The translations under genes and the position numbers were made by a program. From contig CAZWBQ010000025.1 in NCBI GenBank assembly GCA_964632545.1, positions 1 to 10,339 of the forward strand: a stretch of 10,339 nt of DNA, read 5' to 3'. The notes under the pieces are model-generated. The model saw nothing but the letters and a program-made list of their open reading frames with translations, was not told the origin of the DNA and did no database searches. Shown one piece after another: positions 1 through 6,384 of the stretch. This stretch comes from UBA7398 sp964632545 (GTDB lineage Bacteria > Actinomycetota > Actinomycetes > Nanopelagicales > Nanopelagicaceae). Numbering within the stretch: position 1 is the first letter of the stretch; each line of letters begins with the position of its first letter.

Positions 1-17
1 TAGGGAAATGAGGCGCA

Positions 18-779
18 GTGATACACGTTCCGCTTAACCCGCAACGAATATCACAAGCGCTTGGCAATGAAATTGGCTACTGGCGGGTAAAGGTAATTTC
101 GGAAACAACTTCAACTCAAAGCGAAATTAAAAATGTTTATTCACCAATTCAACATGGTGATTTGTTAATAACAGATTTTCAAAAGAACGGCAGAGGCAGG
201 TTAAATCGTAATTTCATTGCACCACCAATGCGTGCGCTGCTTTTTTCGACTTTTTTAAAACCTGAACGCAGCAATTCGGATTGGGGATGGTTCCCTTTAA
301 TTATCGGATTATCAGTTGCAGAATCGCTTTCTGAGATAACTGGAAAATCATTTTTAACAAAATGGCCAAATGATGTGCAGCATGAGGGAAAGAAAGTTTC
401 TGGGATTCTCTGCGAAAGTAATCAAGTTGGAATTATTGCAGGAATCGGTATAAATGTTAATTTTGCTTCATCAGAATTACCAGTTGAAAATGCATCTGCA
501 CTAAATATAATTGTAGGTAGAGTGTTTGAAAGAGAATTAGTACTTGCAGAAATTTTAAAAAAAATCTCTGCAAATTTAAAATTATGGGATCTAAAGCAAG
601 ATCAACTAATTTCTGAGAAATATTTAAAAAATTCTGCAACTATAGGAAAAAACGTAAATGTCGAACTAGGTAATGGAAATATTATTAGCGCAAATGCCAT
701 TGGTATCAGCAACAATGGCGAATTGATTTTAGATAATGGAGATGCTGTCTCGATTGGAGATGTAACGCACTTACGCTGA
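18..779 (+). CDS. birA: Biotin--[acetyl-CoA-carboxylase] ligase (BirA), catalytic-only type
   Basis: This enzyme activates biotin with ATP and attaches it to the biotin carrier domain of acyl-CoA carboxylases in the cytoplasm. Visible motifs are the biotinyl-AMP loop NGRGRLNR (residues 57-64), KWPNDV (115-120), KKVSGILCE (125-133) and GIGINVN (142-148), followed by a small C-terminal domain from about 207. There is no N-terminal helix-turn-helix, so this is a group I ligase without repressor function; 253 aa fits that class. The GTG start puts the protein start where mycobacterial BirA begins; GAGG at 10-13 could be a close-set ribosome site. The usual loop GRGRxGRxW reads GRGRLNRNF here, so the second-half Gly is Asn and the Trp is Phe. 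The gene is very AT-rich in its middle and contains an A8 run at 557-564. Its last codons overlap the convergent GtrA gene by 9 bases. Confidence 0.95.
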   Translation: MIHVPLNPQRISQALGNEIGYWRVKVISETTSTQSEIKNVYSPIQHGDLLITDFQKNGRGRLNRNFIAPPMRALLFSTFLKPERSNSDWGWFPLIIGLSVAESLSEITGKSFLTKWPNDVQHEGKKVSGILCESNQVGIIAGIGINVNFASSELPVENASALNIIVGRVFERELVLAEILKKISANLKLWDLKQDQLISEKYLKNSATIGKNVNVELGNGNIISANAIGISNNGELILDNGDAVSIGDVTHLR

Positions 780-1199
780 GGGGAATACCCACTTTCGATA
801 GGCATAAAATCGAAAGAGCGTACCTATTCCAACTCCAATTACGTTTGCGCTGATGTTATCTGAGAGCGCGGAATGTAAATCTAAGACGTAGCGAGAAAAG
901 GCAAGCGCTAAGGTACCGATGCCAAGTCCAACCAGGTTTAGCGCGAAAAATAACGAAACTTCTCGATGCATCTTTCCTTTTGGGCGATCTCGCCAAGTCC
1001 AGAACCGGTTGCCGAAATAGGCCACTATTATTGAGGCTATCCCCGAAATAATTGATCCGGTAAGCGGTTTTTCAGCTAATGGCGCATTAGGTATATGAAC
1101 TAAGAGATTAAAGCCACCGACAGCAATTACATATGCAATCGCACCCACACTCCCAAACTTCATTAACTCATGGCGAATGTCGAGCAACCGTTTAATCAT
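771..1199 (-). CDS. GtrA-family four-helix membrane protein
   Basis: GtrA-like proteins are small membrane proteins associated with moving or presenting polyprenyl-phosphate-linked sugars for surface glycan modification. The 142-aa product has four hydrophobic segments at about residues 15-35, 47-65, 81-103 and 115-132. It carries the family signatures GNRFWTWR (63-70) after helix 2 and FRFYAYRKWVF (129-139) at the C-terminus. It lies convergent to birA, and its TAA stop is the complement of the birA Leu252 codon TTA. It diverges from purK. In M. tuberculosis a GtrA-like membrane gene (Rv3277) also sits between birA and purK, so the placement is conserved. The ATG has no Shine-Dalgarno but has a -10-like TAGACT six bases upstream, so the mRNA is probably leaderless. 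A sampled 60 bases (901-960) are about 48% G+C, against 25% in birA (541-600). The substrate cannot be told from sequence. Confidence 0.88.
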   Translation of the reverse strand: MIKRLLDIRHELMKFGSVGAIAYVIAVGGFNLLVHIPNAPLAEKPLTGSIISGIASIIVAYFGNRFWTWRDRPKGKMHREVSLFFALNLVGLGIGTLALAFSRYVLDLHSALSDNISANVIGVGIGTLFRFYAYRKWVFPSA

Positions 1200-1205
1200 A
1201 AGTGG

Positions 1206-1211
1206 AGTCTA
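1206..1211 (-). promoter_or_regulatory. Putative -10 box of a leaderless promoter for the GtrA gene
   Basis: TAGACT on the minus strand is followed by exactly six bases (1205-1200) and then the ATG of the GtrA gene. No Shine-Dalgarno is present. This matches the TANNNT-N6-start geometry seen at four other genes in the window. No convincing -35 box is visible. Confidence 0.6.
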
Positions 1212-1214
1212 ACT

Positions 1215-1231
1215 GTAAAATAACGTTTTAC
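1215..1231. repeat. Inverted repeat GTAAAA-N5-TTTTAC in the GtrA/purK divergent promoter
   Basis: GTAAAA (1215-1220) and TTTTAC (1226-1231) are perfect 6-bp inverted arms around TAACG. The centre also contains the palindrome AACGTT (1222-1227). The repeat lies between the two divergent -10 boxes, at about -25 to -41 relative to the predicted purK start and -16 to -32 relative to the GtrA start. That is a good position for an operator controlling either gene. The regulator is unknown, and a chance occurrence in AT-rich DNA is possible. Confidence 0.4.
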
Positions 1232-1243
1232 TTCGCCAGCAAG

Positions 1244-1249
1244 TAATCT
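1244..1249 (+). promoter_or_regulatory. Putative -10 box of a leaderless promoter for purK-purE
   Basis: TAATCT is followed by six bases (TGCGCC) and the purK ATG at 1256. There is no Shine-Dalgarno in the 56-base intergenic region. The arrangement predicts transcription starting at the A of the start codon and driving purK and purE together. Confidence 0.65.
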
Positions 1250-1255
1250 TGCGCC

Positions 1256-2383
1256 ATGAGTGGCGACGCAAAATTCCCGACTGTAGGGGTAATTGGAGCG
1301 GGACAATTAGCAAGAATGATGATAGCTCCTGCTATTGCATTGGGAATTAATTTAAAATTATTCGCTACTTCGAGCGAAGACTCTGCTGCAATCGCTGCTG
1401 ACCATGTAATTGGAGATTTCTCAAACCCCGATGAAGTTTTAACTTTTGCTAAAACTTGCGATGTCGTGACATTTGAACATGAACTTATTCCTAACTCAAT
1501 TATTAAAGTTTTGGAGAAAAACGGAATCGTAGTGAGACCAAATTCAAACGCATTTAGATATTCACAAAACAAAGCTGAGATGCGCACAATCTTACAAGAA
1601 AATAATTTACCCAATCCTAAATGGATGTTATATTCTGGAAATAACAAAGTTGAAATACCATTCCCATTAATCGCTAAATCTATTTCGGGAGGATATGACG
1701 GCCGAGGCGTTTGGGTTGTAGCTAGCGAAGCCGAGTTAAATGAAATCCTTAAAAATCAGCCAACTTTATTATTAGAAGAAAAATTAAATTTTACTTCTGA
1801 GATTGCAGTGATGGTTGCCCGTTCCCCACATGGACAGGCAGCAACATGGCCCCCAACTCTAACTCTGCAACGAGATGGAATTTGTATTCAAACTATTACG
1901 CCAGCGCCAGATTTATCGGATGAATTGCGAATCTCTGCGCAGCAACTTGCGCTAAAGATTGCAGAGGTAATAGGTCTAGTGGGCGTTTTGGCAGTGGAGC
2001 TTTTTGTTGTTGATGACCAACTAATTGTTAATGAATTGGCAGCACGCCCACATAATTCTGGGCATTGGACCATCGAGGGTTCGGTAACTAGCCAATTTGA
2101 ACAACACTTAAGAGCAGTTTTAGATCTGCCACTTGGCGATACTTCTATGCGTGCCAATTATGCAGTTATGGGAAATGTCATTGGCGGCGCAAAAACCGAC
2201 ATGTATCGCCCATATCTCCATCTTTTTGCAAGAACTCCGTACTTAAAAGTTCATCAATATCGTAAAGCGGTTAGAGCTGGGCGGAAAGTTGGACACGTAA
2301 CTGCAATTGGCAATAACCTTGCAACCTTGCAAAGTGAAGTTTCACATGCAGTTGATTATATGAACGGAGTAGTTGATGAGTAA
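1256..2383 (+). CDS. purK: 5-(carboxyamino)imidazole ribonucleotide synthase (PurK)
   Basis: PurK uses ATP and bicarbonate to convert AIR to N5-CAIR in purine synthesis. The 375-aa protein is a complete ATP-grasp enzyme of normal length. It has an N-terminal nucleotide-binding segment GAGQLARM (14-21), the ATP-grasp glycine-rich loop KSISGGYDGRG (141-151), EEKL (174-177), and the metal/substrate segment VNELAARPHNSGH (258-270). A C-terminal part contains GRKVGHVT (342-349). The ATG at 1256 is preceded by a leaderless-type -10 box and no ribosome site. The stop overlaps the purE start by 8 bases, so the two enzymes that act in sequence are translationally linked. The arrangement purK-purE next to GtrA and birA matches mycobacteria. 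Nothing looks broken. Confidence 0.97.
   Translation: MSGDAKFPTVGVIGAGQLARMMIAPAIALGINLKLFATSSEDSAAIAADHVIGDFSNPDEVLTFAKTCDVVTFEHELIPNSIIKVLEKNGIVVRPNSNAFRYSQNKAEMRTILQENNLPNPKWMLYSGNNKVEIPFPLIAKSISGGYDGRGVWVVASEAELNEILKNQPTLLLEEKLNFTSEIAVMVARSPHGQAATWPPTLTLQRDGICIQTITPAPDLSDELRISAQQLALKIAEVIGLVGVLAVELFVVDDQLIVNELAARPHNSGHWTIEGSVTSQFEQHLRAVLDLPLGDTSMRANYAVMGNVIGGAKTDMYRPYLHLFARTPYLKVHQYRKAVRAGRKVGHVTAIGNNLATLQSEVSHAVDYMNGVVDE
2366..2369 (+). promoter_or_regulatory. Shine-Dalgarno deciding the purE start
   Basis: GGAG lies inside the end of purK with a six-base spacer to the ATG at 2376. This favours ATG 2376 over the in-frame TTG at 2373, giving a 171-aa PurE and an 8-base overlap with purK. 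Confidence 0.8.
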
Positions 2384-2891
2384 CAACTCCCGTATCGCTC
2401 TAGTTATGGGTTCAGATTCTGATTGGCCAATCATGCAAGAGGCAGCTGAAATTCTTGATGAGTTTAAAATTACTTACGAAGCTCAAGTTCTCTCAGCCCA
2501 TCGCATGCCGGAAGAAATGGCTAATTTTGCTAAGCAGGCCAGATCTAATGGTTTTGAAGTGATAATTGCTGGCGCAGGTGGCGCTGCACATCTTCCCGGG
2601 ATGATTGCATCGCAAACCACCCTGCCAGTTATTGGCGTACCAGTTTCGCTAAAAACTTTAGATGGAATGGATTCATTATTATCAATTGTGCAAATGCCGG
2701 CTGGAATTCCAGTTGCCACTGTTGGAATTGGTAATGCTAAGAACGCTGCATTGTTGGCACTTAGAATTCTTGGCGCGAGTGATGCCGATATTGCAAGAGC
2801 TTTAGAAAACTACTCTGTTAAGTTACACGATGCTGCAATTGAAAAAGGCAGAAACTTACAAACTAAACGGAGCCAGCGAACTGGCTTTTAG
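2376..2891 (+). CDS. purE: 5-(carboxyamino)imidazole ribonucleotide mutase (PurE, class I)
   Basis: PurE rearranges N5-CAIR, made by PurK, to CAIR. The 171-aa product shows the class I signatures: GSDSDWPIM (12-20), the SAHRMPEE segment (40-47) with the catalytic His42, and GAGGAAHLPGM (66-76). The partner PurK supports class I (mutase) rather than the CO2-using class II enzyme. Translation starts at ATG 2376, set by GGAG six bases upstream and overlapping the purK stop. The last codons, Ser166 to Gly170, are encoded by a hairpin that appears to be the transcription terminator. The TAG stop overlaps the end of the convergent ugd gene by 4 bases. Confidence 0.97.
   Translation: MSNNSRIALVMGSDSDWPIMQEAAEILDEFKITYEAQVLSAHRMPEEMANFAKQARSNGFEVIIAGAGGAAHLPGMIASQTTLPVIGVPVSLKTLDGMDSLLSIVQMPAGIPVATVGIGNAKNAALLALRILGASDADIARALENYSVKLHDAAIEKGRNLQTKRSQRTGF
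2871..2889 (+). terminator. Rho-independent-type terminator inside the purE 3' end
   Basis: AGCCAG (2871-2876), loop CGAA, and CTGGCT (2881-2886) form a perfect 6-bp stem followed by TTT and then the TAG stop. It can be extended by two G-U pairs on the plus-strand RNA. It falls at the convergent purE/ugd junction. On the minus strand the same hairpin is followed by a looser T-rich stretch, so it may also stop ugd transcription. The stem-loop is also coding sequence. Confidence 0.65.
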
Positions 2892-4201
2892 TCTTGGTGC
2901 GTCCTACCTAACGCTCTAAATTTCCAGCCAGCAGATAACCATTTTTCACGGTCTAAATGATTTCGGCCATCAATTATGATTGCACTCTTAACTAATTTCT
3001 TAGCAGCAACCGGATCTAAGTCCTTGAACTCTTGCCACTCAGTCAAGTGCAAAACTAAATCTGCGTCCTTCAAGCATTCAACGGTAGTTTTGGCAAAGGT
3101 AAGTCGGGGGAAACGTGTTTGGGCATTTGCGTTCGCTTTTGGATCATAAATGATTACATCTGCGCCAGCAGCATGAATTTGCGCTGCGATATCGAGCGCA
3201 GGAGAGTCCCGAACATCATCGCTATCAGGTTTAAATGCAGCACCTAAAACTGCGATGCGCTTACCTTTTAAATCCTCAGTTAAGTCAGCGCGTACTAAAT
3301 CGATCATTCGTTCTCTAGCACGTAAATTAATTGCATCGATTTCGCGTAAGAACTCTAAAGCTTGTCGAGCGCCAAGTTCATCGGCGCGGGCCATAAATGC
3401 TCGAATATCTTTTGGTAAACAACCGCCACCAAAACCTATGCCAGCTTGTAAAAATCTAGAACCAATTCTTGGGTCGTAACCAATCGCTTTTGCTAAAACC
3501 GTTACATCACCTGCTGCAGCCTCGCAAACTTCAGCCATTGCATTGATAAATGAAATTTTTGTTGCTAGGAAAGAGTTAGCGGCAACTTTAACTAGTTCTG
3601 AGGTTGGCAAATCTGCCCGAATCCATGGAATTCCAGTTTCTAGAAGTTGTGCATATACCTCTTTGAGAATATTTTCAGCTGAATCATTTGTAACGCCAAC
3701 GACTAATCGATTTGGGCGGAGCGTATCTTCGACGGCAAATCCTTCACGTAAGAACTCTGGATTCCATGCTAGATCGGCATCCGGGTTAGCTGCTTTAAGT
3801 CGATTTAATAAACGCTGCGCAGTTCCTACTGGGACAGTGGATTTACCAACAACTAGTGAACCTTTCTTGGCATGTGGTGCAACTGCATCTAAAGCTGCAT
3901 TAACGTAAGTTAAATCAGCGGCCAAGCTTCCTTTTTGCTGTGGTGTACCAACGCAAATAAAGTGCACATCACAATCTTTAATTGCAGAAAAATCAGTAGT
4001 AAATTTCAAACGTCCAGAATTCACTTCTTGCTCTAATAATTCTTCTAATCCTGGCTCGTAAAATGGAACTTTACCCATGGATAGCGCTGCAACTTTTGCA
4101 GGTTCCACATCAACGCCAACAACTTCAAAACCTAGAGAAGACATTGCAGCAGCATGGGTAGCACCGAGGTAACCGGTTCCAATTACTGAAAATTTAAGCA
4201 C
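2888..4201 (-). CDS. ugd: UDP-glucose 6-dehydrogenase
   Basis: This enzyme oxidises UDP-glucose twice with NAD+ to UDP-glucuronate, a precursor of acidic surface polysaccharides. The 437-aa protein has the N-terminal Rossmann motif GTGYLG (8-13), the substrate segment NPEFLREG (147-154), and conserved Lys205 and Asn209 in SELVKVAAN. The catalytic Cys261 lies in FGGGCLPKD (257-265). The C-terminal domain contains AFKPDSDDVRDSP (322-334) and GRN (412-414). All catalytic residues expected of the family are present. A UDP-ManNAc dehydrogenase is less likely given the FGGGCLPKD and NPEFLREG forms, but exact substrate needs testing. The GTG start has AAGGAGAT just upstream. It follows the LCP gene by 32 bases on the same strand, so the two are probably one operon. 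Confidence 0.93.
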   Translation of the reverse strand: MLKFSVIGTGYLGATHAAAMSSLGFEVVGVDVEPAKVAALSMGKVPFYEPGLEELLEQEVNSGRLKFTTDFSAIKDCDVHFICVGTPQQKGSLAADLTYVNAALDAVAPHAKKGSLVVGKSTVPVGTAQRLLNRLKAANPDADLAWNPEFLREGFAVEDTLRPNRLVVGVTNDSAENILKEVYAQLLETGIPWIRADLPTSELVKVAANSFLATKISFINAMAEVCEAAAGDVTVLAKAIGYDPRIGSRFLQAGIGFGGGCLPKDIRAFMARADELGARQALEFLREIDAINLRARERMIDLVRADLTEDLKGKRIAVLGAAFKPDSDDVRDSPALDIAAQIHAAGADVIIYDPKANANAQTRFPRLTFAKTTVECLKDADLVLHLTEWQEFKDLDPVAAKKLVKSAIIIDGRNHLDREKWLSAGWKFRALGRTHQD

Positions 4202-4207
4202 TTACAG

Positions 4208-4215
4208 ATCTCCTT
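4208..4215 (-). promoter_or_regulatory. Strong Shine-Dalgarno for ugd
   Basis: AAGGAGAT on the minus strand has its GGAG core eight bases before the GTG start at 4201. It supports that start and contrasts with the leaderless start of the upstream LCP gene. Confidence 0.8.
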
Positions 4216-4233
4216 TGATTAACTTCAGCTAGT

Positions 4234-5331
4234 TTACTTGAGCGACCCGCATGGGTTTTCTTCAGCGGTTCGAGTCTTAAATTTATCTACAATTGAAGGA
4301 GAAGCCGATGGTGAAGCTGAGGGCTTCACCTCATCTATTATCGCTTGATCCTCTTTTAAGCGCTGCCATAATTCTGGCGCAAGTACTGGATCCCACAACA
4401 CAGCAGAGGTAACACCGTGCGCGTTGTAATTATAAAACTTTAAAGGAACCGTCAAAGTTCTTACTTTTGAAGCGGATAAATTACGTAATTGTTTGCCAAG
4501 GGTAAGCAAATCGCCTTTATTTAGCGCGTTATCAGTTGTTACTGCAGCAAGGGCAGAGTTTAGAAAGCTAACAAGTTTTATTGGATTCAGTAACACGCCA
4601 GCGCTCGTGGCTTTTCTCAGCACTGCGCTCATAAATTGTTGTTGTCTTTGCATGCGACCTAAATCACCCATTCCATCAAAGTCTCTAGTGCGTACATATT
4701 TCAACGCTTCAATTCCATCAAGAGTGTGAACTCCTGCGGTCATGACTAGATGACTCTTTGGATCGTTAATATTTACTTTAGAACAGACTTGAATTCCGCC
4801 GAGAGCATCAATCATTTGAGCGAAGCCAGCAAAATTAACTTCCACATAGTGGTCAATTCGCAGCGTGGTCATTTCTTCAATTGTTTGAATTAAGAGTGGA
4901 GCACCGCCCCAGTTAAATGATGAATTTATTTTAGAGTAAACCGAGTCATGCACTTTGCCGGAACTATCTGTATAACTTGGAATGTGTGCAAAAGTATCGC
5001 GCGGTATTGAAATTAAAACTGCTTTATCGCGCTTCTTAGAAATGTGAACGAGCAGCATCGTGTCCGACCGCTTGCCTGCGGCAGTCTTTACGCTGCCAAC
5101 TCGCAAAGCTTTTAATTGTGCAGGAGTCAAGCCTTCGCGAGTATCCGAGCCAACCAATAAGTAATTAACGGCTGATGAAGATTTTCCTGGACGATTTCCT
5201 AACCCATTAAATGCATCAACGCGATTAATAGATGCGGTAATTCTGCCAAGCCCAAAAGTTGCAATAGCGGAAATTGCGACAATTGCGATTGAGAGAACGG
5301 TAAAAAACCGAATTGCCCGCGTTGATTTCAC
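4234..5331 (-). CDS. LytR-CpsA-Psr (LCP) family cell-wall glycopolymer ligase
   Basis: LCP proteins transfer polyprenyl-pyrophosphate-linked glycopolymers onto peptidoglycan outside the membrane. The 365-aa product has a cytoplasmic basic start and one membrane anchor (about 8-28), then an extracellular LCP domain. Visible family motifs are GSDTR (61-65), RSDTMLL (88-94), the PRDT motif (110-113), SKINSSF (133-139), and the Arg/Asp-rich YVRTRDFDGMGDLGRMQRQQ (212-231). The Arg and Asp residues in these motifs are those that bind the pyrophosphate-lipid in the family. The tail has a Ser-Ala-Pro repeat (337-346) and ends with Cys361; with Cys183 it could form a disulfide. The GTG start has a leaderless-type -10 box and no ribosome site. 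It is followed by ugd in the same direction and diverges from a glycosyltransferase-exporter operon, which supports a glycan-attachment role. Confidence 0.92.
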   Translation of the reverse strand: MKSTRAIRFFTVLSIAIVAISAIATFGLGRITASINRVDAFNGLGNRPGKSSSAVNYLLVGSDTREGLTPAQLKALRVGSVKTAAGKRSDTMLLVHISKKRDKAVLISIPRDTFAHIPSYTDSSGKVHDSVYSKINSSFNWGGAPLLIQTIEEMTTLRIDHYVEVNFAGFAQMIDALGGIQVCSKVNINDPKSHLVMTAGVHTLDGIEALKYVRTRDFDGMGDLGRMQRQQQFMSAVLRKATSAGVLLNPIKLVSFLNSALAAVTTDNALNKGDLLTLGKQLRNLSASKVRTLTVPLKFYNYNAHGVTSAVLWDPVLAPELWQRLKEDQAIIDEVKPSASPSASPSIVDKFKTRTAEENPCGSLK

Positions 5332-5337
5332 CGTCGT

Positions 5338-5343
5338 AGCGTA
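5338..5343 (-). promoter_or_regulatory. Putative -10 box of a leaderless promoter for LCP-ugd
   Basis: TACGCT on the minus strand is followed by six bases (ACGACG) and the GTG start at 5331. There is no Shine-Dalgarno. The intergenic region to the divergent glycosyltransferase gene is only 36 bases, so the two promoters must lie back to back. Confidence 0.6.
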
Positions 5344-5352
5344 ATTGGACGA

Positions 5353-5358
5353 TACGGT
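5353..5358 (+). promoter_or_regulatory. Possible -10 box for the glycosyltransferase-exporter operon
   Basis: TACGGT lies nine bases before the ATG at 5368, a little farther than the six bases seen at other genes here. The mRNA would then be leaderless or have a leader of only a few bases. AGGGG (5361-5365) is too close to the ATG (2 bases) to be a normal ribosome site. Confidence 0.4.
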
Positions 5359-5367
5359 TTAGGGGCT

Positions 5368-6366
5368 ATGACAAGCCCAATTCGAGCAGGTGAAACTGCG
5401 CACTCTAATTTCCCTGCAGTTTCTGTGGTTTTGCCAGTTCTAAATGAAGCAATGCACCTTAAACAATCTATAGCCACAATACTTTCGCAGAGTTACCAAG
5501 GTGATATCGAAGTAATCATGGCGATTGGGCCATCACAAGATCGAACAAACGAAATTGCCCAAGAAATTTGTCGCCAAGATTCTCGAGTTTCAATGGTAGA
5601 AAATCCTTCAGGCAGAACTCCAAATGGTCTTAATTTAGCAATTGCAAGAGCACGCCATGAAATTATTGTAAGAATCGATGGACATTCTGAAATAGATAAG
5701 ACATATATAGCAGTTGCAGTCGAAACTCTTGAACGCACTGGCGCCGTAAACGTTGGTGGAATTATGGCTGCCGAGGGTATTACTAATTTTCAAAAAGCCA
5801 CAGCTCGGGCAATGCGTTCGCTGATTGGCGTTGGACCATCTAAATTTCATACCGGTGGAAGTTCTGGTCCGGCTGACACTGTTTATCTAGGTGTATTTAA
5901 AAAGTCTGCACTTCTTGAAATTGGTGGATTTGATGAGAGGTTCACCAGAGCACAGGATTGGGAAATGAATTACCGATTGCGAAAAGCTGGTGGTGCAATT
6001 TGGTTTGATCCAAGGTTAATTGTGACTTATAGACCACGTCCAGATATTGGCAAACTTGCGCGACAATATTTTGAATACGGAAGATGGCGCCGGGCAGTAG
6101 CGCGTTCGTATCCAGAGACTGTAAGCATTAGGTACCTAGCTGCCCCAACAGCATTGACTATTAATATATTTTCAATTGCATGTGGATTGGTTTTTAATAA
6201 TCTATTTTTTCTTCCAGTTTTATCTTATATAGCGCTAGTTACTTTTGGTGGTCTCGCAATTGGAAAAAGTTGGCAGGAGCGAATTCGCTTGCCGTTCATT
6301 CTCACTGCAATGCATATGTCATGGGGTTGGGGATTTATCTCCTCGCCTCGTAAGCTAATGTCCTGA
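5368..6366 (+). CDS. Family 2 glycosyltransferase, ExoA-like
   Basis: This is a GT-A fold inverting glycosyltransferase that probably adds a sugar to a polyprenyl-linked glycan at the inner face of the membrane. The fold begins with VSVVLPVLNE (18-27). The metal/nucleotide-binding acidic motif is RIDGHS (102-107, Asp104). Next come DTVYLGVF (170-177), GGFDERF (186-192) and AQDWEMNYR (195-203), which holds the acidic residues expected near the catalytic base. The segment FDPRLIVTYRPR and the following QYFEYGRWRR resemble succinoglycan glycosyltransferase ExoA. Two hydrophobic stretches near the C-terminus (about 261-295 and 305-325) should anchor it in the membrane. At 332 aa it has the expected family length. 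It heads a plus-strand group with an ABC polysaccharide exporter 60 bases downstream. The sugar and acceptor are not readable from sequence. Confidence 0.9.
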   Translation: MTSPIRAGETAHSNFPAVSVVLPVLNEAMHLKQSIATILSQSYQGDIEVIMAIGPSQDRTNEIAQEICRQDSRVSMVENPSGRTPNGLNLAIARARHEIIVRIDGHSEIDKTYIAVAVETLERTGAVNVGGIMAAEGITNFQKATARAMRSLIGVGPSKFHTGGSSGPADTVYLGVFKKSALLEIGGFDERFTRAQDWEMNYRLRKAGGAIWFDPRLIVTYRPRPDIGKLARQYFEYGRWRRAVARSYPETVSIRYLAAPTALTINIFSIACGLVFNNLFFLPVLSYIALVTFGGLAIGKSWQERIRLPFILTAMHMSWGWGFISSPRKLMS

Positions 6367-6384
6367 AACCCCTAATATAAGTAA

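Noticed and set aside
557..564. A8 run in birA as a programmed frameshift site
   Set aside because: The frame continues cleanly through all C-terminal BirA motifs and no alternative product is evident. It is a mutational hotspot at most.
781..791. Small GGG/CCC hairpin beyond the birA stop as a terminator
   Set aside because: The stem is only 3-4 bp and no T run follows on either strand.
2373..2375. TTG as the purE start codon
   Set aside because: The ATG three bases later has an ideal GGAG spacing and matches the usual PurE N-terminus, so 2376 is preferred.
3255..3908. Open frames of 74 and 121 aa on the plus strand inside ugd
   Set aside because: They lie wholly antisense to a well-supported conserved gene and show no recognisable motif or start signal. 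The same applies to the other antisense and out-of-frame open frames within birA, purK, purE, the LCP gene, the glycosyltransferase, the SpoIID-like gene and dapD.
5330..5358. ACCGT/ACGGT inverted repeat as a defined operator
   Set aside because: Only 5 bp per arm with a 19-base gap, and it partly arises from two similar -10 boxes facing opposite ways. It is mentioned only as context for the divergent promoters.
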